Positions 1-8,828 of a DNA stretch of 33,647 nucleotides are shown one piece after another (positions within the stretch are counted from its first letter, which is position 1; each line of letters begins with the position of its first letter). This DNA comes from Candidatus Hydrogenedens sp. Lineage in GTDB: Bacteria > Hydrogenedentota > Hydrogenedentia > Hydrogenedentales > Hydrogenedentaceae. The notes under the pieces were generated by a model. That model worked only from the letters and a program-made list of their open reading frames with translations, was not told where the DNA came from and did no database searches. The stretch covers positions 3,230 through 36,876 of the forward strand of contig DAOSUS010000028.1 in assembly GCA_035378955.1 (NCBI GenBank). Reading direction: 5' to 3'. The position numbers were made by a program, and so were the translations under genes.

Positions 1-1140
1 TTATTATCTAAAATAATTTTTAATTGGAAACCTCATCGGTCGTTTTTTAAGGTAGTAGGAGTTTCATTCTTTATCATTTTTATTCTTCTACAATATCTGA
101 TGTATCAACAAAGCAAACCTTATACTCCCTGGGACGAATGCACAAATGCTTTGGCACAAGAGATAAGTGAAAAAGATGTAGTTATTTTGGGACCGGGAGA
201 TATTGCACCGATATTTTATTACCATTGGTGTTCAAGGTTAAAACATTCTGTGCCTATTGTGGCTGTTTCTGGTTCTTTATATTTAACTACTGACTTACTT
301 ATCTATCTTATAAAACACCTTCCGCCAGAAAGAAATATATGGGTCTTATTTAGAACCGAATTTGGGACAATGCCCCCTTTATTAAGAAAGGAATGGGAAA
401 AACATCATCTTGTATATCACACAGTAAAAGAATTTCCTTCTTTTGAGGGTTTAATTTACTTTGGATTTTCAATTAAAGAAAACCTTGAGAATAAGACCAC
501 TCTGGATAATCCCAACACGAATTCATTACTTCCAGAAACAACGAAAGAACTTGCCCCGCACTTGAAGTCATGTCTGGAAACTAACCCTAACCCGTTAGAC
601 TTACCCATATTGTCCCGATATGATAATCCATTGGAAACACCAGAAAGAGGAACTTATATTCAATACACAATGGATTGGCTTTCCATAAATAGATACTGCT
701 GGGCTCAAACCGTGTTAGAACCTATCTCAAATATCTCGCCCTGGGTTGAGTTTAGTTATGCACTATCTTGTTTAGATACCGACCCCATTAAAGCAGAGAA
801 GATATTCCATAGAACTAAAAAAAGTAGTATTTTTTTCTACAATACAATGCATCCTATCTGGAATGCTATAAAAGTAAAAGACTACGGTACATTAGATAAG
901 GAAACAAAAAAATTAATGGATTATGGATTGTGGATAGCACATTATTTTAATCACTTTGCAAAACATAAATTAGCAGGGTCTTCATGTATTTTACCGATGG
1001 GTAGTTTTCCCTACGACTGGGATGTAGAAATCGAACTTCAGAAAATTATTTTGAGAGAACCTCAACCAACAAACAATGATTTTATAGAAACAAGATACCA
1101 ACAAATAATAGATATTATGAATTTCCAGATAGAACCCTAA
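1..1140 (+). CDS. C-terminal part of an unidentified membrane protein (5' end outside window)
   Basis: The reading frame is open from the first base of the window, so the gene begins upstream; the first ATG inside (position 100) is probably internal. The first ~34 codons encode a basic stretch followed by a hydrophobic segment rich in Val, Phe, Ile and Leu, which looks like the last transmembrane helix. About 345 mostly soluble residues follow. They open with an alternating strand/helix pattern containing VVILGPGD and later a helical region with 'SYALSCLDTDPIKAEKIF', which has a TPR-like feel. A polytopic membrane part followed by a soluble C-terminal domain recalls large glycosyltransferase-type (DUF2723/PMT-like) proteins, but I see no diagnostic motif. 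That family suggestion is inference only. A 273-bp gap separates it from rpsD. Confidence 0.55.
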   Translation, partial: LLSKIIFNWKPHRSFFKVVGVSFFIIFILLQYLMYQQSKPYTPWDECTNALAQEISEKDVVILGPGDIAPIFYYHWCSRLKHSVPIVAVSGSLYLTTDLLIYLIKHLPPERNIWVLFRTEFGTMPPLLRKEWEKHHLVYHTVKEFPSFEGLIYFGFSIKENLENKTTLDNPNTNSLLPETTKELAPHLKSCLETNPNPLDLPILSRYDNPLETPERGTYIQYTMDWLSINRYCWAQTVLEPISNISPWVEFSYALSCLDTDPIKAEKIFHRTKKSSIFFYNTMHPIWNAIKVKDYGTLDKETKKLMDYGLWIAHYFNHFAKHKLAGSSCILPMGSFPYDWDVEIELQKIILREPQPTNNDFIETRYQQIIDIMNFQIEP

Positions 1141-1413
1141 AAATAAGTGTATTCTTCATCTACAAAAATTACAAAGAGTGCCATTTTAAAAAATAAGAAG
1201 CAAAAATATAAAAAATGGAAAGAATTGAGGAATCCTTACACCTTATAAGAAGATTGGGCTGATTTGTTTTTATCTTGATAAAAATTTTATAATAATACAC
1301 CTCAAAAAAAGATTTAACTTTACACCTCTATCTTTTCCGCGGCTGTAAAAGAGAGCGTGTGTCTCGTTTTGTGTGAAGAAAAATTAAATTAAAGTAAGGA
1401 ACAAACATAACCT
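1141..1413. other. Intergenic region upstream of rpsD
   Basis: This AT-rich gap of 273 bp holds no convincing gene. Its right half carries a candidate promoter and the rpsD leader. The leader contains a short GC-richer stretch around 1338-1362 that might fold, but I could not recognise a defined S4 autoregulatory structure. No clear terminator for the preceding gene is visible. Confidence 0.5.
1264..1293 (+). promoter_or_regulatory. Candidate sigma-70-type promoter for rpsD
   Basis: TTGTTT at 1264-1269 and a consensus TATAAT at 1288-1293 are separated by 18 bp. Transcription from here would give a leader of roughly 115 nt before rpsD. The -35 is imperfect and the region is AT-rich, so chance matches are easy. 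Confidence 0.35.
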
Positions 1414-2022
1414 ATGGCAAGATACTTAGGTCCGAAACACAAGTTATGTCGGCGTTTGGGTTCCTGTATATGGGGAAGCCCAAAATGTCCGTCTAAAAAG
1501 CGTCCATTTAGACCGGGACAACATGGAAGAGACCCGAAAGGGAAGTTGTCCGTTTATGCTCGGCAATTGCTGGCGAAACAAAAAATTCGCATGCACTACG
1601 GTTTAATGGAACGGCAAATGTGGAAAACATTCCAGGAAGCTAAGCGTATTACAGGTGATACAGGTGTAAATCTGATGAGACTTCTGGAATGCAGGCTTGA
1701 TACGGTAGTTTACCGTTTAGGCTTTGCACCGACTATTTCTTCAGCACGGCAACTCGTAACTCATTGTCATTTCCTGGTAGATGGTAAGAAAGTAAATATC
1801 CCATCTTTTACCGTAAAACCAGGAATGAAGATTACAGTGCGTGAGAAGAGCAGAAATATTCCGATGATAGCCGAAGGAGCAGAAAATCCTTATCAGGAAA
1901 TCCCTCCTCATCTTTCTCGGGAAGCGAAATCCTTTGAAGGGCATGTCGTTTCCGTTCCGGCAGAAGAAAATCTTCCTTTCCTTGAAGATACTCCGGGCGT
2001 CATCGGGTTCTATTCGAGATAG
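1414..2022 (+). CDS. rpsD: 30S ribosomal protein S4
   Basis: The 202-residue product is a full-length S4, a primary 16S rRNA-binding protein that helps nucleate small-subunit assembly and can repress its own synthesis in several bacteria. It starts MARYLGPKHKLC and ends GFYSR, as the family does. The central part contains ERQMWKTFQEA and LLECRLDTVVYRLGFAPT, followed by the S4 RNA-binding domain (about residues 92-155, with ARQLVTHCHFLVDGKKV). The N-terminus has Cys12, Cys18 and Cys25 plus His9 where zinc-binding S4 proteins carry four Cys, so a three-Cys one-His site is possible. AAGGA at 1396-1400 is a rather distant ribosome-binding site. The gene stands alone, outside an rpsM-rpsK-rpsD-rpoA operon, and is closed by its own terminator. 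Confidence 0.97.
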   Translation: MARYLGPKHKLCRRLGSCIWGSPKCPSKKRPFRPGQHGRDPKGKLSVYARQLLAKQKIRMHYGLMERQMWKTFQEAKRITGDTGVNLMRLLECRLDTVVYRLGFAPTISSARQLVTHCHFLVDGKKVNIPSFTVKPGMKITVREKSRNIPMIAEGAENPYQEIPPHLSREAKSFEGHVVSVPAEENLPFLEDTPGVIGFYSR

Positions 2023-2047
2023 TTTTTTCTGTATAATTGAATAATGC

Positions 2048-2081
2048 AAACGGGTCGAGTTTGGTTTCGACCCGTTTTTTT
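2048..2081 (+). terminator. Rho-independent terminator of rpsD
   Basis: An 11-bp perfect stem (AAACGGGTCGA at 2048-2058 with TCGACCCGTTT at 2067-2077) encloses an 8-nt loop and runs into seven T residues (2075-2081). It lies 26 nt after the rpsD stop and before purA, so rpsD is probably a single-gene transcript. Confidence 0.92.
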
Positions 2082-2116
2082 GTGAAAATTGAATACTTAT
2101 GTAAAGGGTATTATAA

Positions 2117-3385
2117 ATGAGTATAGAAATCATTGTGGGAGCAAATTGGGGCGACGAGGGAAAAGGTCGCATGGTGGATTATTTTGCCCAAGACGCTGAT
2201 TTTGTTATCCGTTATCAAGGAGGAAATAATGCAGGGCATACTGTTATTAATGAATTTGGGGAATTTAAATTACATCTCATACCCTCTGGTGTTTTTAGTA
2301 AAAAGACCATTAATATATTAGGACCGGGCATGGTTCTTGACCTCCAAAGTCTGGTAGAGGAAATTGAGAGTTTTAAGAAACATGGAATAGACCCCAAAAT
2401 ATATATTTCGGAGCGTGCTGTTATATGTTTTCCCTACCATCGTTATGAAGATATATGGGAAGAAGAACGATTGGGTAAAAACGCGTATGGCTCTACACGA
2501 AGAGGTATTGCCCCTGTGTATGGAGACCGAACGATAAAAAAGGCTATTTTAATGGGCGACCTTTTTTATCCTGAATATTTAGAAAAGCGATTACGGCAAA
2601 TTGTAGATTGGAAGTTGCAAATAGCCCAAGGCGTTTATGGGAAAGATAATCCTTTCACCTTTGAAGACATTTGGGAATGGACACAGAAATGGAGCAAGCC
2701 CTTATTACCTTATATAAAAAACACAAATGAAATATTAGAACAAGCTGTTAAGAAAGGCAAAAAGATACTTTTTGAAGCACAGTTAGGGACACTGAGAGAC
2801 CTGTATTTTGGAATTTATCCTTATACAACTTCTTCCTGCACATTATCCACTTTTGCTCCTATTGGTAGTGGTCTCTTTGGCTATCCACCGGATAGGGTCA
2901 TTGCTGTTGTAAAGGCTTTTTCAACCTGCGTCGGGGAAGGTCCTTTTGTAACCCTGATGGAGAAAGAAGAGGCAGACCAGTTACGCGAAATTGCTAAGGA
3001 ATATGGAGCAGCAACAGGAAGACCGCGAACCATCGGTCATTTTGACGCGGTAGCAACAAAATATGGTGTAAAAGTACAGGGCGCTACCGAAATAGCCCTG
3101 ACCAAATTAGACAGTCTCACAGGTAAAAAAATATTAAAGATTTGCACTCATTACAAGTTTGAAAATAAGATGTTTGATGATTTTCCAATCAATCCTATAC
3201 TTGAAAAATCAGAGCCTGTTTATATTGAACTTCCGGGCTGGGATGAAGATATTTCTAAGGTGCGTCGGTTTGAAGACCTTCCCCAAAACGCCCAAAATTA
3301 TGTATTAGAAATAGAAAAACGGGTTTCATGTCCCATTAAATATATTTCTGTAGGACCTGAACGCGAAGCCTTAATTGTGCGTTAA
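2117..3385 (+). CDS. purA: Adenylosuccinate synthetase
   Basis: The 422-residue enzyme joins IMP and aspartate using GTP to form adenylosuccinate, the first committed step from IMP to AMP, in the cytosol. The N-terminal P-loop-like motif is WGDEGKGR with Asp13. GGNNAGHT follows with His41; these are the two catalytic residues of the family. STRRGIAPVYGD, YPYTTSSCT, EGPFVT and ATGRPRTIGHFD correspond to the later IMP-binding and switch motifs. The motif spelling (GDEGKGR, STRRGIAP) differs from the E. coli type (GDEGKGK, TTGRGIGP) and resembles a variant I recall from Clostridia. An AAAGGG ribosome-binding site lies 9 nt before the ATG. The gene follows the rpsD terminator, so it needs its own promoter, which I could not place with confidence. 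Confidence 0.95.
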   Translation: MSIEIIVGANWGDEGKGRMVDYFAQDADFVIRYQGGNNAGHTVINEFGEFKLHLIPSGVFSKKTINILGPGMVLDLQSLVEEIESFKKHGIDPKIYISERAVICFPYHRYEDIWEEERLGKNAYGSTRRGIAPVYGDRTIKKAILMGDLFYPEYLEKRLRQIVDWKLQIAQGVYGKDNPFTFEDIWEWTQKWSKPLLPYIKNTNEILEQAVKKGKKILFEAQLGTLRDLYFGIYPYTTSSCTLSTFAPIGSGLFGYPPDRVIAVVKAFSTCVGEGPFVTLMEKEEADQLREIAKEYGAATGRPRTIGHFDAVATKYGVKVQGATEIALTKLDSLTGKKILKICTHYKFENKMFDDFPINPILEKSEPVYIELPGWDEDISKVRRFEDLPQNAQNYVLEIEKRVSCPIKYISVGPEREALIVR

Positions 3386-3490
3386 TTCTATAAGAATAAA
3401 TATCAAAATAAATCCCAATAGAATATTAGAAAGTTACTAATAAAAGCCTATTTTTGTATTTTGTATATCCGATTATCTTAAAAGATGGGA

Positions 3491-3496
3491 TATAAT
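3491..3496 (+). promoter_or_regulatory. Candidate -10 element very close to the mfd start
   Basis: A consensus TATAAT ends 14 nt before the mfd ATG, with no good -35 at the normal spacing. If used, the mRNA leader would be under 10 nt. This fits the absence of a Shine-Dalgarno sequence at mfd. The in-frame TAA at 3496-3498 excludes any earlier start. Confidence 0.3.
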
Positions 3497-3510
3497 AATA
3501 TTCATTTGAT

Positions 3511-6500
3511 ATGAGTGTATCATTATTAAGATTTAAAGTTATAAGCCAGATTATTGAGCAGATAGAGAAATCTTCATGGGTGCAAATTGCAGGACCATGG
3601 GGTGTAGGGAAAAGTGTTATCCCATATCTTATTCATTCCGAACTTAACAAACCTCTTTTAGTTATTGCTTCGGATAATCATGGTGCGGAAGAAATATATG
3701 AAGATTTCATAACATTTACTTCAGAAGAAGATTGTGCCTTCTTTCCTCCCTGGGAAACATTGCCCACAGATTTTATTGACCCGGCAGAGGATATTGTTTC
3801 TGAACGCCTTCATTTGTTAACCCGAATTATCTCCGGAAAACAAGTACCGAAAATTATCGTCACATCTATCCGCTCGTTATTACAAGTAGTTCCAACACGA
3901 GAAGCACTAGAAAAACAAAGGTTACAATTAAATAAAGAACAAGAATACAATCTTGAAGACTTAACTACCTTACTTATTAATTCGGGTTACCAACGCGAAG
4001 CGAGTGTGTCTCAACATGGTGAATTTAGTCGGAGAGGGGGAATATTAGATATATTTCCGTATGCTCGAGAATTGCCCGTTCGCCTGGAATTTTTTGGTGA
4101 TATTATTGAATCTATACGGGAGTTTGACCCGGAAACGCAAAAAAGTATTGCCCCTCTGGAATATGTAGATGTTATCTTAAAAACAGAAAAAGACCTGATT
4201 ATTAAAAATAGTTCTTTGCAGCAAAAAAATTACCTGTTGGATTATTTATCGAGGGATACTCTAATTATTTGGGAAGAACCATTAAATATATTTAAAGAGA
4301 GTCGTAAAATTGAATCTGAATTTGGAGAGAATTTATACACCTTTACACAAGATGAAATTGCAGGCAAGTTTCGTGAATTAAAAAATATAGAAATAGCGTC
4401 TTTATCCTTACCCGAACGGTCTGCACCCCGTATTATTATCCCCATGGATTCCCTTCAAATCTGGACAAAAAATTTGAATGAATTCTGGGAGCAATTAAAG
4501 CAATGGGACATTGAACAATATCATGTGCGAATTCTTTGTAATACGCACTCAGAGCAATTACGCATGCATGAATTAATCTCAAAACAGGGGTATCGTCTTG
4601 ATAAAGATTCTTTTGACCTGAAAATCGAAATGGGTAGAATTCGTCCCGGTTGTATTTATTCCGATGAAAAGTTTGTCTTATTAAGTGAAAAGGAACTATT
4701 TGGAAGGAAATTTGTTCGACGGAGAGGGCGATTTTTCCGTAAAGGAAGTCGTATCTATTCGTTAAGTGATTTAAAACCGGGGGACTATGTTGTTCATGAA
4801 ATTCATGGAATAGGCAAATTCACGGGGCTTTATCGTTTAGAAAACAAATCCAGCGATTACCTTGCCGTTGTATATCGTGATGGAGATATGTTGTATATCC
4901 CTGTTACGCAATTAGACCAGATACGGAAATACATAGCCGGGGAAGATGTAACTCCTAACCTTGATAAAATAGGAGGAAAAACATGGAGCAAGACGAAAGA
5001 TAAGGTACGGGAGTCTGTCAAACAATTTGCAGAGGAATTACTTAAATTATATGCCAAACGACATCATTGTAAGGGTTTCGCTTTTTCGCCAGATACGCCC
5101 TGGCAAAGGCAGATGGAAGAAGCCTTTGATTATGATGAGACACCTGACCAATATCAGGCCATTGAGGAAACCAAACGGGATATGGAAACTCCTCAACCTA
5201 TGGACCGTTTGATTTGCGGAGATGTTGGCTTTGGGAAAACTGAGGTTGCAATAAGAGCAAGTTTCAAGGCAGTAATGGACGGTAAACAAGTTGCAGTTCT
5301 GGCTCCAACAACAGTACTCGTTCATCAGCATTGGCATACTTTTCAGGAACGCATGGCAGGATTCCCTATCCGTATTGAATCATTAAGCCGATTACGTACG
5401 ACAAAAGAAATAAAGCAGGTTCTGGAAGGATTAATTACAGGGGAAGTGGATATCGTTATTGGCACACATCGTTTACTTTCAAAAGATGTCCAATTTAAAG
5501 ATTTGGGTTTGCTTATAATTGACGAGGAACAGCGTTTTGGTGTAAGACATAAGGAACAGTTAAAAAAACTTCGGGAACATGTAGATACACTTACTTTAAC
5601 AGCGACACCGATACCACGAACACTACAGTTTTGTTTATCAGGCATTCGCGATATGAGTGTTATTAACACGGCACCCAATGACCGACTACCCATTCACACC
5701 TGCATCGCTAATTATTCTCCGGAAATTATAAAAGAAGCCATTGAACGGGAATTGCGACGGGAAGGACAGGTTTATTATCTCCATAATCGTGTGCAAACTA
5801 TTGAATATACGGCCATGAAAATACAACAATTAGTTCCGAATGCGCGAATAGGTATTGGGCATGGGCAGATGTCAAAAAATGAATTAGAAAAGGTAATGAC
5901 TGCTTTTATTAATCGGGAAATTGATGTGTTGGTATGCACCACCATCATTGCCTCCGGGATAGATATTCCAAATGTAAACACAATTATTGTAGACCGTGCA
6001 GACCGATTTGGTTTAAGTGAACTTTATCAAATACGAGGTAGGGTTGGAAGATATAAACATCGTGCCTTTGCATACTTATTAATCCCTTCCGATAGGGCTC
6101 TTACTAAAGATGCTCAGGAACGACTAAAAGCCATTCAGGATTTTTCTACATTAGGTTCGGGTTTGCAGGTTGCATTAAAAGATTTAGAAATACGGGGCGC
6201 AGGCGATTTATTGGGACCGGAACAAAGCGGTCATATAAACGCTGTCGGTTTTGATACCTATCGTGAATTGATTGAGGAAGCCATTGCAGAAATGAAAGGG
6301 CAACCTCTTATTCGTAAAAAATTACCTCCGTTTGAAACTACTATTCAGGCGCGTATTTTGGATGACTATATCTCCAATTCCCTTGAAAAGATGCAATGGT
6401 ATCAACGAATTTCCACGGCACAAACACCCGAAGAATGTGAAGACTTGATAGAGGAACTCAAAGATAGATACGGACCGATACCCATGCCCGTTGAAAATTT

Positions 6501-6768
6501 AGTCAAAATTATGAAATCACGCGTATTGGCTGTAGATTTGGGAGTGAAAAAATTAGTCTTAAATAAAAACTTTTTATATATTCAGTTTGATACCTATCAT
6601 CCTGTTTCTACTTTACGAAAAAAATACGCATTTGAAATTTTTGGAAAAGAGATAGAAATGGGATTAGAAGAATATCCTTATTTAGAATGTTCCATTGATG
6701 ATACCCCAGAAAAATATTTAAACCTTTTAATAACCTATTTAGAAAAACTTCATGATGAAGGTGTGTAA
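3511..6768 (+). CDS. mfd: Transcription-repair coupling factor Mfd
   Basis: The 1085-residue Mfd removes RNA polymerase stalled at DNA lesions and recruits UvrA for nucleotide excision repair. Domains in order: a UvrB-like N-terminal part (to about residue 350); a CarD-like RNA-polymerase-interacting domain (about 424-480, LKPGDYVVHEIHGIGKF); a RecG-like translocase with Walker A GDVGFGKT (570-577), DEEQ box (671-674), TATPIPR (697-703) and the arginine-finger motif GRVGR (843-847); and the C-terminal autoinhibitory domain (about 930-1085). The N-terminal domain retains GPWGVGKS (28-35), a complete P-loop consensus, although that domain normally lacks ATPase motifs in Mfd. The length is slightly below the E. 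coli protein. No Shine-Dalgarno precedes the ATG. It is transcribed alone and ends before a strong terminator. Confidence 0.97.
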   Translation: MSVSLLRFKVISQIIEQIEKSSWVQIAGPWGVGKSVIPYLIHSELNKPLLVIASDNHGAEEIYEDFITFTSEEDCAFFPPWETLPTDFIDPAEDIVSERLHLLTRIISGKQVPKIIVTSIRSLLQVVPTREALEKQRLQLNKEQEYNLEDLTTLLINSGYQREASVSQHGEFSRRGGILDIFPYARELPVRLEFFGDIIESIREFDPETQKSIAPLEYVDVILKTEKDLIIKNSSLQQKNYLLDYLSRDTLIIWEEPLNIFKESRKIESEFGENLYTFTQDEIAGKFRELKNIEIASLSLPERSAPRIIIPMDSLQIWTKNLNEFWEQLKQWDIEQYHVRILCNTHSEQLRMHELISKQGYRLDKDSFDLKIEMGRIRPGCIYSDEKFVLLSEKELFGRKFVRRRGRFFRKGSRIYSLSDLKPGDYVVHEIHGIGKFTGLYRLENKSSDYLAVVYRDGDMLYIPVTQLDQIRKYIAGEDVTPNLDKIGGKTWSKTKDKVRESVKQFAEELLKLYAKRHHCKGFAFSPDTPWQRQMEEAFDYDETPDQYQAIEETKRDMETPQPMDRLICGDVGFGKTEVAIRASFKAVMDGKQVAVLAPTTVLVHQHWHTFQERMAGFPIRIESLSRLRTTKEIKQVLEGLITGEVDIVIGTHRLLSKDVQFKDLGLLIIDEEQRFGVRHKEQLKKLREHVDTLTLTATPIPRTLQFCLSGIRDMSVINTAPNDRLPIHTCIANYSPEIIKEAIERELRREGQVYYLHNRVQTIEYTAMKIQQLVPNARIGIGHGQMSKNELEKVMTAFINREIDVLVCTTIIASGIDIPNVNTIIVDRADRFGLSELYQIRGRVGRYKHRAFAYLLIPSDRALTKDAQERLKAIQDFSTLGSGLQVALKDLEIRGAGDLLGPEQSGHINAVGFDTYRELIEEAIAEMKGQPLIRKKLPPFETTIQARILDDYISNSLEKMQWYQRISTAQTPEECEDLIEELKDRYGPIPMPVENLVKIMKSRVLAVDLGVKKLVLNKNFLYIQFDTYHPVSTLRKKYAFEIFGKEIEMGLEEYPYLECSIDDTPEKYLNLLITYLEKLHDEGV

Positions 6769-6845
6769 ACATAGATGAATAGAACCATGAGAAATGGGAA
6801 TGAAGAAAATGCCATAAATAATATAGAAATTAGTCGTAAATAAGA

Positions 6846-6880
6846 AACACAGGGAAAGATTTTTTATCTTTCCCTGTGTT
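6846..6880. terminator. Bidirectional terminator between mfd and glnA
   Basis: A perfect 14-bp stem (AACACAGGGAAAGA at 6846-6859 paired with TCTTTCCCTGTGTT at 6867-6880) has a 7-nt loop. It sits between the convergent 3' ends of mfd and glnA and is T-rich on the outgoing side of both strands, so it can serve both genes. Confidence 0.88.
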
Positions 6881-6937
6881 CTTTCCAATAACTTAATACA
6901 TAAAGAGCATATCTCAAAGGATATTTAGATATGTATC

Positions 6938-8362
6938 TTAAATGTCAAAATACAACATAAATTCATAGGGATGGGGTCTTAAATTAACGGCTTCAACTTC
7001 ACGAACACGCTTGTATTCTATCCATGTTTTCAAGACATCTTCAGTAAATACATCTCCTTTGGTAAGGAATTCATGGTCTTTAGATAACGCATTCAGGGCT
7101 TCGGCAAGACTTCCGGGAACTTGCGGGATAAGTGCTTTTTCTTCAGGAGGAAGGTCATACAAGTCTTTATCCATAGGCTCACCGGGGTCAATTTTATTCT
7201 GAATACCATCCAGACCTGCCATTAAAAGAGCCGCAAATGCCATGTAGGGGTTGCAGGATGGGTCGGGCACACGAAATTCAATCCGCTTCGCTTTGGGACT
7301 GGGCGAATACATAGGAATACGACAGCAAGCACTCCGATTACGAGCAGAGTAAGCAATATTTACAGGTGCTTCATATCCAGGAACTAATCGTTTGTAACTA
7401 TTCGTTGTCGGATTTGTAATAGCGACAAGTGCATGGGCATGTTTTAACAGACCGCCAATAAACCAGATTGCCTCTTGACTTAATCCAGCGTATTTATTTC
7501 CTGCAAAAATAGGTTTTCCGCCTTTCCATAATGAAATATGACAATGCATACCGGAGCCATTATCACTAAATAAAGGTTTTGGCATGAAGGTTACAGTCTT
7601 ACCATTTTTCTTAGCCACATTTTTAATAATGTATTTATAAAGAGTTAATTGGTCTGCCATCTGTGTCAGGGGAGCATAACGCATATCAATTTTAGCCTGG
7701 CCACCTGTAGCAACTTCATGATGATGACATTCCACATTAATCCCACAATCTAACATTAATTTAACCATCTCACTGCGGATATTATATGTTTCATCTGAAG
7801 GCGGTATCGGGAAATACCCTTCTTTATAACGAAGTTTATAACCTAAATTTGGTTTTTCATCCCTACCACTATTCCATATACCCTCATTACTATCAATAAA
7901 ATAATATCCACTATTGGGTGTCTGGTCAAAACGAATATCATCGAAAATAAAGAATTCTGCCTCAGGTCCTATATAGCATGTATCTGCAAGACCTGTGGAT
8001 AGCAGGTAATTTTCTGCTTTTTGGGCAATATTTCGTGGGTCACGGGTATAACGCTCTTTTGTAATGGGGTCTAAAATATTGCAATATAACACTAATGTAG
8101 GAATATTTGAAAATGGGTCAACAAATGCTGTGCGTGGGTCGGGTAATACAAGCATATCGCTTTCATGGATACTTTGCCAGCCCCGAATACTTGAACCATC
8201 AAATCCTATCCCGGATTCAAACACTTCCTCATTTATTTCGGATACAGGGAAAGTAAAATGTTGTTGCAATCCAGGAAAGTCCATGAAACGAAGGTCAACA
8301 AAGACTATATTTTTTTCTTTAATCATTTTTAATACATCTTTGGGGGTTAAATCTTTATACAT
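6938..8362 (-). CDS. glnA: Glutamine synthetase, type I
   Basis: The 474-residue dodecameric-type enzyme makes glutamine from glutamate, ammonia and ATP, the main entry of ammonium into metabolism. Recognisable motifs are FDGSSIRGW, the metal-binding GPEAEFFIFD, ECHHHEVATGGQ, the ATP-site segment KPLFSDNGSGMHCH and NRSACCRIP. Tyr402 in LYDLPPEE aligns with the Tyr that is adenylylated in the GSI-beta subtype, so covalent control by an adenylyltransferase is plausible, although none is encoded here. AAGGAG precedes the ATG at good spacing. It lies 31 nt downstream of glnB on the same strand and should be co-transcribed with it from the sigma-54-type promoter upstream of glnB. Confidence 0.97.
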   Translation of the reverse strand: MYKDLTPKDVLKMIKEKNIVFVDLRFMDFPGLQQHFTFPVSEINEEVFESGIGFDGSSIRGWQSIHESDMLVLPDPRTAFVDPFSNIPTLVLYCNILDPITKERYTRDPRNIAQKAENYLLSTGLADTCYIGPEAEFFIFDDIRFDQTPNSGYYFIDSNEGIWNSGRDEKPNLGYKLRYKEGYFPIPPSDETYNIRSEMVKLMLDCGINVECHHHEVATGGQAKIDMRYAPLTQMADQLTLYKYIIKNVAKKNGKTVTFMPKPLFSDNGSGMHCHISLWKGGKPIFAGNKYAGLSQEAIWFIGGLLKHAHALVAITNPTTNSYKRLVPGYEAPVNIAYSARNRSACCRIPMYSPSPKAKRIEFRVPDPSCNPYMAFAALLMAGLDGIQNKIDPGEPMDKDLYDLPPEEKALIPQVPGSLAEALNALSKDHEFLTKGDVFTEDVLKTWIEYKRVREVEAVNLRPHPYEFMLYFDI

Positions 8363-8393
8363 AATTTTTCTCCTTAGTATTGTTTTTTTATTG

Positions 8394-8735
8394 TTAAGAG
8401 ACGACTATATCTCCTGTTTCGCCTGTTCTTATTCTAATGGCTTCCTCTACCGGCATAATAAAAATTTTCCCATCTCCGATACGACCTGTGGAAGCCGATT
8501 TTAATATCGCTTTTACTACTGTTTCTACCATTTCATCTACAACCACCACCTCAATCTTAATTTTAGGAAGGAATTCTACAACATATTCTGCACCACGATA
8601 TAATTCTTTATGACCATGTTGTCTGCCAAAACCTTTGACTTCGGACACAGTCAAACCTTTGCACCCAATTTCTGCAAGTGCTTCTTTTACTTCTTCTAAC
8701 TTAAATGGTTTGATGATTGCTTCGATTTTTTTCAT
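8394..8735 (-). CDS. glnB: Nitrogen regulatory protein PII
   Basis: The 113-residue trimeric signal protein reads 2-oxoglutarate, ATP/ADP and, in many bacteria, glutamine through uridylylation, and controls glutamine synthetase modification, Amt channels and transcription. It begins MKKIEAIIKPFKLEEVK, carries the T-loop sequence KELYRGAEY with Tyr51 at the classical uridylylation position, and has the C-terminal signature TGRIGDGKIFI. It could equally be called GlnK; linkage to glnA rather than amt favours glnB. A GAGG ribosome-binding site lies upstream of the ATG. It is the first gene of a glnB-glnA operon whose upstream region has a -24/-12 promoter and two palindromic sites, so nitrogen-dependent transcription is expected. 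Confidence 0.96.
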   Translation of the reverse strand: MKKIEAIIKPFKLEEVKEALAEIGCKGLTVSEVKGFGRQHGHKELYRGAEYVVEFLPKIKIEVVVVDEMVETVVKAILKSASTGRIGDGKIFIMPVEEAIRIRTGETGDIVVS

Positions 8736-8828
8736 CTATCAATACCTCATTTTATTAAATCTATAGTTCAGGTAAAATATGAACCCTATTATAACAAATT
8801 AAAATCTTTTATTTATTGTTTCTTATAA

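Noticed and set aside
1741..2172. 143-codon reading frame antisense to rpsD
   Set aside because: It covers a conserved ribosomal-protein gene and its terminator, with no protein features.
6775..6843. 22-codon reading frame just after mfd
   Set aside because: It lacks a convincing ribosome-binding site and is rich in Asn, Ile and Glu as expected from random AT-rich sequence; it ends at the foot of the terminator.
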